This document shows, piece by piece, positions 8,497-16,807 of a stretch of 64,000 nt of DNA. The notes under the pieces are model-generated. The model ran no database searches and was not told the origin of the DNA. It saw only the letters and a program-made list of their open reading frames with translations. Made by a program: the position numbers and the translations under genes. Position 1 is the stretch's first letter; each line of letters opens with the position of its first letter. This DNA is from Echinicola salinicaeni (GTDB taxonomy: Bacteria > Bacteroidota > Bacteroidia > Cytophagales > Cyclobacteriaceae), in NCBI RefSeq assembly GCF_014280965.1, contig NZ_JACODZ010000001.1, positions 434,001 to 498,000 of the forward strand. Direction: 5' to 3'.

Positions 8497-11400
8497 TTAC
8501 AAGGTTAGGTCAAGACCAAGAGTTACATATCTTGGGGTTGGTCCGCTGTTTTCTGGATCAAACCAGTTCCATTGCGGTGCATAGTGTCCCACGTTTCTCA
8601 CATTGAAATAGAACCTTAGGTTCTCTATCTTCGCCTTTTCAAGCATTTTCTTTGGAAGGGTGTAGGCTACAGAAATATTTTCGAATCTGATAAATGATTT
8701 TTTTCTGTAAAGCGAAAAGCTAGCACTTCCATCACTTGAGTAAAGCCTTGCCCATTCATTATTAGGATTCTCCTCGGTATAGTATGGCGTAATGAATGAA
8801 TTGGTTCTGTCCAAGAAACCTTGTCTGTTTTTCAATTGGTTGAAAGAACCATCATGTCCCCAATAAGAATAAAGCATAAAGGAAACATCGAAATTTTTGT
8901 AAATTTTGAATTCATTTCTCAAGCTCCATCTGAACCTTGGTTGCGTATAACCTAGGAACTGCTTGTCTTCAATGGTGTACAATCCATCGTTATTAACATC
9001 AATTAGCCTGAAATCGCCAGGATATTTTCCATATTCTGCGGCCTCATCCTTGTCTTCTGCTTGATAAACCCCGTCAGCCTTAGTGTCCCAAATTCTATCT
9101 ATGGCCTCCCCAATGAACCATCGATTTTCAATGTCGTCAAGTTCTTTTCCTTCTTCATCGGTATCTCCGTATAGACTGACGATTTCATTTCTGTTAAGTT
9201 GAAAGTTCATTCCAGTTCTCCATGAGAAATTCGGTCTTTGAATATTAGTTGAGTTCAAGGAAAGTTCAAAACCTTTATTGTCAACTTGGCCAAGGTTATC
9301 ATAAACGAAATTAAAGCCCAGGATATCTGGTAAGCTTCTTTCCACCAGTAGGTCTTTGGTGGACATCTTATAGGTTTCAATTGTACCATCCAATACCCCC
9401 TGGAATAAAGAGAAGTCCAATCCAATATTAAAAGAATTGGTCCTTTCCCATCTTAGGTTTTCATTGGCCATGGTGTTCACATACAGTTGGTTTACCAAAT
9501 AGAGCTCTCCACTAGGCCTTTGGTAAAAATATTTACCAGTATTAAGATCAGAAAGGGCTGCATATCTACCAATATCCCTATTACCATTACTACCCCAGGA
9601 AACCCTAAGTTTTCCAAAGTCTAACCAGTCAAAATCAACAAATGATTCATCAGAGAATAACCAAGCACCAGCGAAAGAGTAGAAGGTTGCCCTTGGATTG
9701 CTTTGTCCAAAAGCAGAATAACCGTCTCTTCGTACTGAAATGGTAGTCGAATATTTATCATTAAAGGTGTAGAGTAACCTGCCCATCAAGGCATCACCGG
9801 TAGAGTACTGGTCATTACTTGAAATGATTGGGTTGATCCCTGATCCAATATTGTGATAACCAAGTCTATCATGTGGTTGGAATCCTACATTGCTCATATT
9901 GTTGTTCCAACTCTGGAACTTTTCCGCATTGGCCAGTAAGGTCACATTGAAATCATGGATATTATTGAAGTTTTTCTTCCAAGTCAAGATATTGTCGACC
10001 TGCCAATAGTAGGTCCTGCTGTTTTGCCTGGAAGCAGCGCCACCTTTTTGGGACCATTCAAAATGAGATGCAGATTCATGATTGAACCTCTCGTAAAAGG
10101 TAAATCTAGGTGTGAAGTTTGTCCTGAAGTTAAAACCAAAAGGAAGGTCTACCGAAGCAAAAATTGTGGAGTTTAATGTGAATTCTTTTTGCTGCCTGTC
10201 GATATAAGAACGATTGTATTGTGGGTGGTTACCTCCGCTCACTTCGTCGTTTGGTCTGAATTTTAAAGTGCCATCTTCATTGAACTCAGAACCCCAGGGT
10301 GATAGTCGCTGCAAGTTATTCCAATCCACGGTGACATTGCCTTCGTCCCTGTTTGCAAACTGGGTATTCATTCCTACCGTTAGGAACTTATTGATTTTAC
10401 CTTGGATATTGAATCTACTACGAATAGTCTCGAATTCATCGCCAATAATGATACCCTCATTGTTCAGATAACCAAGGGACCAATAGTATTGAACATCATC
10501 CGTTTTTCCTGATAAACTGACAGTATGGTCCTGTCTCAGGCCATTCTGGAAAATCCTGTCATACCAATCTACAGACTTACCAGCCTTGTAATTTTTGATC
10601 TCCTCAGGTTGCATATTCAATCGCTGCAGCCAAACCGTAACAGGATCTCCATCGGAACCATCATATGCTAACCAAGTATCCAAGGAAATATCTGAAGGAA
10701 GTGTTCTTGGGTCGGAAAACTCATAAGGTTCATATCCACCAGCATTGATGCTTTTGAATACGTCTTCTCTCCATGAAATAAATTCATTAGGGCCATAAAC
10801 ATCTTCCATAGCAGCTACAGAGGCAACTCCTACATTTGAATTAATGGAAATACGTGGCCTTCCTTTTTTTCCTTTTTTGGTGTTGATCATGATTACACCA
10901 TTGGCAGCCTTGGCTCCAAAAACTGCTGCGGAGCTGGCGTCTTTAAGTACCTCTATGGTTTCAATATCGTTGGGGTTGATATCAGAAAGTTGTCCATAAT
11001 AGATGGCTCCATCTAACACCAATAATGGGCTTGTACCAGCGTTAAGTGAAGTCCTTCCCCTAACTTCCAAGCTACCTCCTCCTTTGGCAGAAGTGCTCAT
11101 GCCGACATTCAGTCCGGCAACATTTCCACGAAGTACATCCTGAATGGAATTGGGATTTTCATTTTCCAGTTTTGAGGCTGTTACAGAAGAAACTGCCCCT
11201 GTTATGTCTCTTTTAGTGGCCGTACCATAGCCAATTACTACGACCTCTTCTAAATCAGAAATGTCTGAAACTAGGGAGACATTAATAGTAGATTGATTAG
11301 CGATGGAGATCTCTTGAGTTTCATAACCGATAAAGGAAAAAACAAGTATTCCTTCTTTAGGTACATCAATGGCATAGTTTCCATCGATGTCGGCTGAAGT

Positions 11401-11562
11401 ACCGATAGTACTTCCTTTTAAAAGTACGGTTGCTCCAGGGATAGGGTCCCCATTTTCTTCACTTATTTGGCCAGTTATCCTTACGGATTGGGCCCAGGCA
11501 TTCCATTGGAATGCTAACAGGAGTATAAAAACGCCTGTTGTCATTAGTAATTTTTTAATCAT
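8497..11562 (-). CDS. SusC/RagA-family TonB-linked outer-membrane transporter
   Basis: 1021 residues. A signal peptide ending in WNAWAQ is followed by a carboxypeptidase-D-like beta-sandwich (ITGQISEENGDPIPGATVLLKGS to VSFIGYETQE), the segment LEEVVVIGYGTATKRDITGAVSSV that marks the SusC family, then a plug domain (IETIEVLKDASSAAVFGAKAANGVIMINTKKG) and a 22-strand barrel ending in YVTLGLDLTL. It imports oligosaccharides across the outer membrane using TonB energy, with SusD as lid. It is the first gene of a minus-strand operon. A near-palindrome about 190 bp upstream is a candidate regulator site. Confidence 0.97.
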   Translation of the reverse strand: MIKKLLMTTGVFILLLAFQWNAWAQSVRITGQISEENGDPIPGATVLLKGSTIGTSADIDGNYAIDVPKEGILVFSFIGYETQEISIANQSTINVSLVSDISDLEEVVVIGYGTATKRDITGAVSSVTASKLENENPNSIQDVLRGNVAGLNVGMSTSAKGGGSLEVRGRTSLNAGTSPLLVLDGAIYYGQLSDINPNDIETIEVLKDASSAAVFGAKAANGVIMINTKKGKKGRPRISINSNVGVASVAAMEDVYGPNEFISWREDVFKSINAGGYEPYEFSDPRTLPSDISLDTWLAYDGSDGDPVTVWLQRLNMQPEEIKNYKAGKSVDWYDRIFQNGLRQDHTVSLSGKTDDVQYYWSLGYLNNEGIIIGDEFETIRSRFNIQGKINKFLTVGMNTQFANRDEGNVTVDWNNLQRLSPWGSEFNEDGTLKFRPNDEVSGGNHPQYNRSYIDRQQKEFTLNSTIFASVDLPFGFNFRTNFTPRFTFYERFNHESASHFEWSQKGGAASRQNSRTYYWQVDNILTWKKNFNNIHDFNVTLLANAEKFQSWNNNMSNVGFQPHDRLGYHNIGSGINPIISSNDQYSTGDALMGRLLYTFNDKYSTTISVRRDGYSAFGQSNPRATFYSFAGAWLFSDESFVDFDWLDFGKLRVSWGSNGNRDIGRYAALSDLNTGKYFYQRPSGELYLVNQLYVNTMANENLRWERTNSFNIGLDFSLFQGVLDGTIETYKMSTKDLLVERSLPDILGFNFVYDNLGQVDNKGFELSLNSTNIQRPNFSWRTGMNFQLNRNEIVSLYGDTDEEGKELDDIENRWFIGEAIDRIWDTKADGVYQAEDKDEAAEYGKYPGDFRLIDVNNDGLYTIEDKQFLGYTQPRFRWSLRNEFKIYKNFDVSFMLYSYWGHDGSFNQLKNRQGFLDRTNSFITPYYTEENPNNEWARLYSSDGSASFSLYRKKSFIRFENISVAYTLPKKMLEKAKIENLRFYFNVRNVGHYAPQWNWFDPENSGPTPRYVTLGLDLTL

Positions 11563-11752
11563 GATTATGTGGGTTATTGTTGAATTGTTAATGATCTAAT
11601 CGAACTAATTAGATAAGTAGTGTTGAGGTTTTGATTAATGCGATTTTATACATATAAAAGATTAGTTTATGTGTTTTTATAGAAAATTAATTGCGTTTAA
11701 ATGTTAAAGTCAAAAATATAATATTTCAAATCAAGTAAAGTATATTAAAAAC

Positions 11753-11772
11753 TTACGGAATCGATTTCGTAA
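11753..11772. promoter_or_regulatory. Near-palindromic candidate operator upstream of susC
   Basis: TTACGGAATCGATTTCGTAA is palindromic except for one mismatched pair and is centred on ATCGAT. It lies about 190 bp upstream of the susC start in an A+T-rich gap. Dimeric regulators such as HTCS AraC domains or LacI proteins could bind here. No experimental support is visible. Confidence 0.4.
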
Positions 11773-11884
11773 ACTACATTGAAACTATGTGTAACTATTT
11801 TATTAGTAATTGAGAGGTCTAAAAAATGAATGGTTGTTTAAACGAAAGTATTTTTTCATTAAATGAAAGGAACTGCCAATAAAA

Positions 11885-11916
11885 AAAGTCTTCACTGATC
11901 AAAAAGTGAAGACTTT
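11885..11916 (-). terminator. Rho-independent terminator of the minus-strand GH43 gene
   Basis: AAAGTCTTCACT (11885-11896) and AGTGAAGACTTT (11905-11916) form a perfect 12-bp stem with an 8-nt loop. Read on the minus strand, the stem is followed by seven T residues (11887-11881), and it lies 34 bp beyond the GH43 stop codon. Confidence 0.85.
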
Positions 11917-11950
11917 CTTTATTGGATATATTTATGCGGATATTTGGCGC

Positions 11951-12886
11951 CTAAAATGATGATTTTAGTTTTTCAAATTCCTCTATGCTAATGGTAAAGG
12001 CTGTTCCATGTCTCGTTCCCTCAGGAAAGTTTATTTGATCAGAGATGTCTTCCCAATTTTCAAAGTCAGCACTGGCAACAGCGCCCATTTTATGATTGGT
12101 GTATTTGTCAAAATATACGATGCAACGGCCATCTACCATCAATGGTGTAGGCCCCTCTGCCCAGTAGTTTCCGGTAATTGGCTTTCCGGCAACAGGATAC
12201 CCCTTATAAAGCTTTTTACTCTTTGTGATTCGAATGTTTTTGGCAGGAGGTGTTCTGGTTTCATCTTTTACAAACATGATATATTCTTCATCATATTTGA
12301 TGATCGTGCCGTCAATGACATTGAACCCTGGTTCATAGAAAAGTTTTGTTTTTGAAAATTTCTTGAAATCCTTGGTGGTGGTATAGTACATTCTATGATT
12401 ATAGGCATTTTCCAAACTGTCTTGTGTATCTGGATATAGTCCAGCGACCGTTGTAGACCAAAAAATCATGTATTGGTCTTTTTTCTCGTCATAAATTATT
12501 TCAGGAGCCCAAGTATTCCGTGCTCCTTCTTCATGTTCCATTACTGGTATAAATTGTTGTTCTGACCAATGCGCCAAGTCTTTAGAGGAAGCATAGCCCA
12601 ATCCTTTCTCATTCCAACTTACTGTCCAAACCATATGGAACTTGCCGTCACCGCCACGGATGATACATGGGTCCCTCATTAACTTGTCTCCACCGGCTGT
12701 CGGAGTGAGAAGGCTTTTATTGTCATTCAGGGCTTTCCAATTTAATCCATCCTCACTGTAGGCCAAATGGAGGCCGTCTTCCCCATTGCCCATAAAGTAA
12801 GAAAAGAGGTAGATGTCATCTGATTGGGCGATGACTTGAATTATGTTTAAAAAGAATGCTGTTAGTATTATGGGAATTTTTTTCAT
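11951..12886 (-). CDS. Glycoside hydrolase family 43 protein (exported)
   Basis: The frame opens at 12940, but the ATG at 12886 gives a clean signal peptide (MKKIPIILTAFFLNIIQVIAQ), so 311 residues are likely. It has the five-bladed GH43 propeller: YLFSYFMGNGEDGLHLAYSEDG, the catalytic-base region MRDPCIIRGGDGKF, the pKa-modulating Asp in NVIDGTIIKYDEEY and the acid Glu in YWAEGPTPLMVDGR. GH43 enzymes are inverting alpha-L-arabinofuranosidases, beta-xylosidases or galactanases; the exact activity is not readable. It is transcribed divergently from the next GH43 gene and ends in its own terminator. Confidence 0.9.
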   Translation of the reverse strand: MKKIPIILTAFFLNIIQVIAQSDDIYLFSYFMGNGEDGLHLAYSEDGLNWKALNDNKSLLTPTAGGDKLMRDPCIIRGGDGKFHMVWTVSWNEKGLGYASSKDLAHWSEQQFIPVMEHEEGARNTWAPEIIYDEKKDQYMIFWSTTVAGLYPDTQDSLENAYNHRMYYTTTKDFKKFSKTKLFYEPGFNVIDGTIIKYDEEYIMFVKDETRTPPAKNIRITKSKKLYKGYPVAGKPITGNYWAEGPTPLMVDGRCIVYFDKYTNHKMGAVASADFENWEDISDQINFPEGTRHGTAFTISIEEFEKLKSSF

Positions 12887-12942
12887 GTTTACTGTTAATA
12901 ATTGCTGGACTAAAATACCTAGCATCAATAGATAAAACAAAG

Positions 12943-12963
12943 AAACACTTAATTAAAGTGTTT
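12943..12963. promoter_or_regulatory. Inverted repeat in the divergent GH43 promoter region
   Basis: AAACACTT (12943-12950) and AAGTGTTT (12956-12963) form 8-bp arms around AATTA. The element lies between two divergent GH43 genes, about 57 bp before one start and 133 bp before the other. It could be a shared operator; this is a weak inference from position and symmetry. Confidence 0.35.
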
Positions 12964-13095
12964 AAATGACATTTATTTAAAAGGAAAGCCTTATATTGCT
13001 TGGACGTTTTAGAAGTTTCGTGATGATATTAGAACAATCCATATTAGATTATTGAATATCATTATTACGAAAGAAAACCCAGTAAAAAAATAACC

Positions 13096-14193
13096 ATGAA
13101 AAAAATCTTCTATAAAGGAAGAGTCATTTCCGCTTTTGGACTTGGACTTATTTTTTTGATGATGGCTTGCGAAAGTGCCAATAATAGAGGAACTGCAATT
13201 CATTCTGGTGTTCAGGAATCACCTGATTTTAAGGCCTACCTAATGGTCTATTTCAAAGATGATGATCACAGTTTACACATGGCTTTGAGTCAGGATGGTT
13301 ATAGTTTTACTGATATCAATGAGGGCAAGGCAGTGATCGCAGGAGATAGTATTGCTGAGCAAAAAGGGATCAGAGATCCTCATATATTCCGTGGTCCTGA
13401 TGGAACCTTTTATTTGGCTATGACTGACTTGCACATTTTTGCAAAAAGGGATGGTCTTCGCGAAACAGATTGGCAGCGCCCAGGAGAACAATATGGTTGG
13501 GGAAACAATAGGGGCTTTGTATTGATGAAATCAAAGGACCTGATCAACTGGTCAAAAGCCAATGTTTTACTCCATGAGCAATTTGAAGGATATGATACGA
13601 TTGGCTGCGCATGGGCACCGGAAACCACTTTTGATGAAGGAGAGGGTAAGCTGATGCTTTATTATACCATGCGTTGGAAGAACGGCTTGAATAAAATGTA
13701 CTATTCCTATGTCAGTGATGATTTTGACCAGTTGCTATCCGAGCCTAAATTGATCTTTGAATATCCAAAGGATGTCAATTATATCGATGCAGATATCACA
13801 AAGGTAGGGGATCAGTATCATATGTTTTATACGCCCCATGATGGCATGCCAGGAATCAAGCAAGCTGTTTCTAGAAAAATCAATGAAAGTTATCAGTACG
13901 ATTCAGCTTGGTATGATACCGAGTCTGAAGCTAGTGAGGCTCCCAATGTTTGGAAAAGAATAGGGGAAGATAAGTGGGTACTGATGTATGATATTTATGG
14001 GATACAGCCGCATAATTTTGGCTTTCGGGAAACAAGTGATTTTAAGCATTTTGAAGATCTCGGACATTTTAACGAGGGCGTGATGAAGGCTACCAATTTT
14101 TCTTCCCCCAAGCATGGTGCTGTGGTACATTTGACAGCTGGGGAAGCCCAAGAGCTTGCGAATAAATGGGGCTTGGACATGAGTTTTAACTGA
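13096..14193 (+). CDS. Glycoside hydrolase family 43 lipoprotein
   Basis: 365 residues. The signal ends in LIFLMMACES, a lipobox. GH43 landmarks: YLMVYFKDDDHSLHMALSQDG, base-region GIRDPHIFRGPDGTFYLAMTD (about residue 93), WAPETTFDEGEGKLMLYYTMRW, the Asp in VNYIDADITKVGDQYHMFYT and the probable acid Glu in SEASEAPNVWK. It resembles the next gene and the N-terminal half of the GH43-GH43 protein at 29.9 kb, so it probably arose by local duplication. It is followed after 7 bp by another GH43 gene, implying one transcript. Substrate specificity is inferred only from family and context (arabinose- or xylose-containing side chains). Confidence 0.9.
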   Translation: MKKIFYKGRVISAFGLGLIFLMMACESANNRGTAIHSGVQESPDFKAYLMVYFKDDDHSLHMALSQDGYSFTDINEGKAVIAGDSIAEQKGIRDPHIFRGPDGTFYLAMTDLHIFAKRDGLRETDWQRPGEQYGWGNNRGFVLMKSKDLINWSKANVLLHEQFEGYDTIGCAWAPETTFDEGEGKLMLYYTMRWKNGLNKMYYSYVSDDFDQLLSEPKLIFEYPKDVNYIDADITKVGDQYHMFYTPHDGMPGIKQAVSRKINESYQYDSAWYDTESEASEAPNVWKRIGEDKWVLMYDIYGIQPHNFGFRETSDFKHFEDLGHFNEGVMKATNFSSPKHGAVVHLTAGEAQELANKWGLDMSFN

Positions 14194-14200
14194 ATGGGTT

Positions 14201-15241
14201 ATGATATTAAGAAGAGATGTGAAAAATATATGGGCAATATGGCTATTGGGAATTTCAAGTTTATTGTTTTCCTGTTCGAGCTCAGTTGAAAAATATGATG
14301 GGTACCTATTTGCCTATTTTGAAGGCACTGGTGAGCGAGAGAAACAAGAGCAATTGCGCTTTGCTGTCAGTGAAGATGCTGTTGACTGGAAGGCATTAAA
14401 CAATAATGAACCCATCTTATCTTCCGCCGAAATATCCCAAACTGGAGGGATACGTGATCCACATATTTTGCGGGGCGAAACAGGAGAGGACTTTTATATG
14501 GTCGCAACAGATATGCATACTAAGAAAAATGGTTGGGACCATAACCCCGGTGTGGTGCTGCTGAAATCAACAGATCTGATAGAATGGGACCATGCATGGA
14601 TAGACCTAGAGGCCAGCTATCCTCAGGAATTTAAAGATGTAAAATGGGTATGGGCACCTCAGGTTATTTATGATAAGGAGAAGGGAAAGTACCTAGTGTA
14701 TTTTACTGTAAGGTTTTACTATGATGATAGGCTAGATTTTTACAGAGCCTATGCCAATGCTGATTTCACTGGGTTTGAAGCTGCTCCTGATCTAATGTTC
14801 AAAACTAAATATGGGGCGATAGATGGCGATATTATAGAAAAGGATGGTGTCTATCATTTGTTCTATAAGGCGCATACGAGAAATAAAGAAGGTGAGGAAT
14901 TTGAAAACGGAATTCAACAGGCTACCAGTAAATCTTTGGAAGGGCCTTGGAAGGAAGACTTTAAATATTTGGATATATATGCGGGTAAGCCTACGGTAGT
15001 AGAGGGATCTTCTGTGTTTAAGCTAAATGGAAAGGAAGAATATTTCCTGATGTATGACCTTTATGCGGATCATCGTTATGAGTTCCAGCGAAGTACTGAC
15101 CTTGTCCACTTTACAGATACTACAGGAACATTTACCAAAGATTTCAATCCCCGTCACGGGAGTGTAATCAGTATCACCCAGGAAGAAGCTAAAAGACTGG
15201 AAGAAAAATGGGGAGGGGTGCCGGAAGGATTGTTGGAGTAG
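14201..15241 (+). CDS. Glycoside hydrolase family 43 lipoprotein
   Basis: 346 residues, starting 7 bp after the preceding GH43 stop. The signal is WLLGISSLLFSCSSS (lipobox FSC). Landmarks: YLFAYFEGTGEREKQEQLRFAVSEDA, GIRDPHILRGETGEDFYMVATDMH, VWAPQVIYDKEKGKYLVYFTVRFYY, AIDGDIIEKDGVYHLFYKAH and VVEGSSVFKLNGKEEYFLMYDLY. These supply the base Asp, modulating Asp and acid Glu of GH43. It closely resembles the N-terminal module of the protein at 29.9 kb. The conserved YLFAYF start suggests the same subfamily as its neighbours. Exact specificity is unknown. Confidence 0.91.
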   Translation: MILRRDVKNIWAIWLLGISSLLFSCSSSVEKYDGYLFAYFEGTGEREKQEQLRFAVSEDAVDWKALNNNEPILSSAEISQTGGIRDPHILRGETGEDFYMVATDMHTKKNGWDHNPGVVLLKSTDLIEWDHAWIDLEASYPQEFKDVKWVWAPQVIYDKEKGKYLVYFTVRFYYDDRLDFYRAYANADFTGFEAAPDLMFKTKYGAIDGDIIEKDGVYHLFYKAHTRNKEGEEFENGIQQATSKSLEGPWKEDFKYLDIYAGKPTVVEGSSVFKLNGKEEYFLMYDLYADHRYEFQRSTDLVHFTDTTGTFTKDFNPRHGSVISITQEEAKRLEEKWGGVPEGLLE

Positions 15242-15771
15242 GGAGTATAAAGTAAAGAGTCTTGAGTCTCTAGATACTAGATTTCGTCTACGAAAACGGT
15301 TTTTTGCTGATGCCAAATCAGGGCTTTGTTGTGCTAAATGTTGTGTCTTTGAACCGTTGAATTGGAGTTTCTGATTCCGTTAATTGTATGAAGTCCAGGT
15401 CTTAATAGACCTGTTTAACGTTTGAAAAATAATGCACAAATCGGGATGAAGACATTTGAAAAGGCACCGAGGTTGTACCGAGGGCTGAGCCCCGGTACAG
15501 GATAAGCTTGAGCTGAAAGCTCAAGCACAGGCTCAATTTTCGGGATGCCGGGAGATAGCCCTCCCCATAACTAAGTTGGAGGGAAGTAGAAATAAACAAA
15601 TATGTATATCCGCAATTGCACCAGTAGCTTTTAAATAGCATGATAATCTTTCAAAAAGCATACGAAAGCCCCTAGAAATGAGATCTTATTCCGTGCAAAT
15701 CTGTGGAATCCGTGAGAAACAAGTTTACTGGTGTGATAACAGATAATCATATAAACAAACTAATTAAAACA
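15242..15771. other. Gene-free stretch with hairpins between two GH43 pairs
   Basis: 530 bp with no supported gene. It starts with an AGAGTCTTGAGTCTCTAG-like sequence also seen after the GH2 gene at 35.4 kb. It contains two adjacent strong palindromes (15475-15526) and ends with CCGTGCAAATCTGTGGAATC, a kind of sequence I recall near repeats in other Bacteroidota. It looks like repeat debris plus the promoter of the next GH43 pair. Confidence 0.55.
15475..15526. repeat. Two adjacent palindromes (REP-like hairpins)
   Basis: The first is GTACCG-a-GGGCT-g-AGCCC-CGGTAC (15475-15498), symmetric apart from a single extra base. The second is GCTTGAGCT-gaa-AGCTCAAGC (15506-15526), perfect over 9 bp. 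They are only 7 bp apart, are much more G+C-rich than their surroundings, and there is no T-run after them, so they look more like a REP-type repeat than a terminator. Confidence 0.6.
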
Positions 15772-16752
15772 ATGAAACAAGCTATTATTAGCCGATTTAC
15801 TACCCTAATACTATTACTACTGTTTTGCAGTACACTACAGGCGCAAAGCCAGTATTCGCTTTTTCGCTTTACGGCCAAAGGCAATCCTATTATCACTCAT
15901 AAATTTACTGCTGATCCAGCGGCGATAGTAGAAGGAGATACTTTATGGCTCTACACTGGCCATGATTTTGAAGGTGGTCAAAAAGGCTATAAGATGAAAG
16001 ATTGGCTTGTTTTTTCCACCACAGATATGCAGAACTGGACCGAGCACCCAGTGCCTTTAAAGATTGAAGATTTTGCTTGGGCAAAAAGTGGCGATGCTTA
16101 TGCAGGGCATGTGCAAGAAAGAAAGGGTAAATATTATTGGTATATCAGCACCAATTGGACAGGGATTGGTGTGGCAGTGTCAGATAATCCAAAAGGGCCT
16201 TTTAAGGATGCCCTTGGTAAGCCGCTTTTGACCAATAAAGATTGCTTTGCTTCTGATCATTCTTGGGCCTGTATAGATCCAGCCACCTTTATTGATGATG
16301 ATGGGCAGCCTTGGATTTTCTGGGGAAATGGGGAGTGTTATTATGCCAAATTAAAAGATAATATGATCGAAATAGAGGGTGAAATTAAGCAAATCAAATT
16401 TGACGACTTTGAGTTTACTGAAGCCCCATGGGTGCACAAGAAAAATGGAATTTATTATTTGACCTATGCTTCGGGATTTCCTGAAAAAATAGCCTACGCC
16501 ACTTCAGCTAGTATTGAAGGTCCATGGGAATACCAGGGGATCTTAAATGAAATCGCAGGCAACAGTAATACCAATCACCAGAGCATAGTGGAATTTAAAG
16601 GCAATGATTATTTCATCTATCATAATGGAGGCTTACAAAATGGAGGAAGTAGCTACAGTCGGTCGGTATGTATCGATAGGCTTGAGTATAATTTTGATGG
16701 TACACTTAAGAAAGTGCAAATGACCACTGATGGGGTAGGTTTGGTAAGATGA
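15772..16752 (+). CDS. Glycoside hydrolase family 43 protein (xylan/arabinan-type)
   Basis: The frame is open from 15703, but the ATG at 15772 precedes a normal signal peptide (ISRFTTLILLLLFCSTLQAQS), giving 326 residues. GH43 landmarks: FTADPAAIVEGDTLWLYTGHD (base Asp about residue 45), KYYWYISTNWTGIGVAVSDNP, IDPATFIDDDGQPWIFWGNG (modulating Asp) and FEFTEAPWVHKKNGIYYLTYA (acid Glu). This pattern is typical of arabinoxylan arabinofuranohydrolase/beta-xylosidase-like members and differs from the YLFAYF type upstream. The next GH43 gene follows after 55 bp, so the two form a second GH43 pair. Confidence 0.9.
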   Translation: MKQAIISRFTTLILLLLFCSTLQAQSQYSLFRFTAKGNPIITHKFTADPAAIVEGDTLWLYTGHDFEGGQKGYKMKDWLVFSTTDMQNWTEHPVPLKIEDFAWAKSGDAYAGHVQERKGKYYWYISTNWTGIGVAVSDNPKGPFKDALGKPLLTNKDCFASDHSWACIDPATFIDDDGQPWIFWGNGECYYAKLKDNMIEIEGEIKQIKFDDFEFTEAPWVHKKNGIYYLTYASGFPEKIAYATSASIEGPWEYQGILNEIAGNSNTNHQSIVEFKGNDYFIYHNGGLQNGGSSYSRSVCIDRLEYNFDGTLKKVQMTTDGVGLVR

Positions 16753-16807
16753 AAAAGTGGGTGGAATAGCTGGGTTTTCAATTGTTTTATTGGTATTTGA
16801 AAATAAC

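Larger units (their letters stand above)
11563..11950. other. Upstream region of the first susC operon and tail of the GH43 gene
   Basis: 388 bp without a gene. It is A+T-rich and holds the presumed susC promoter (minus strand), a 20-bp near-palindrome at 11753-11772 and the terminator hairpin of the adjacent GH43 gene at 11885-11916. I found no convincing TTG/TAnnTTTG promoter pair by eye. Confidence 0.6.
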
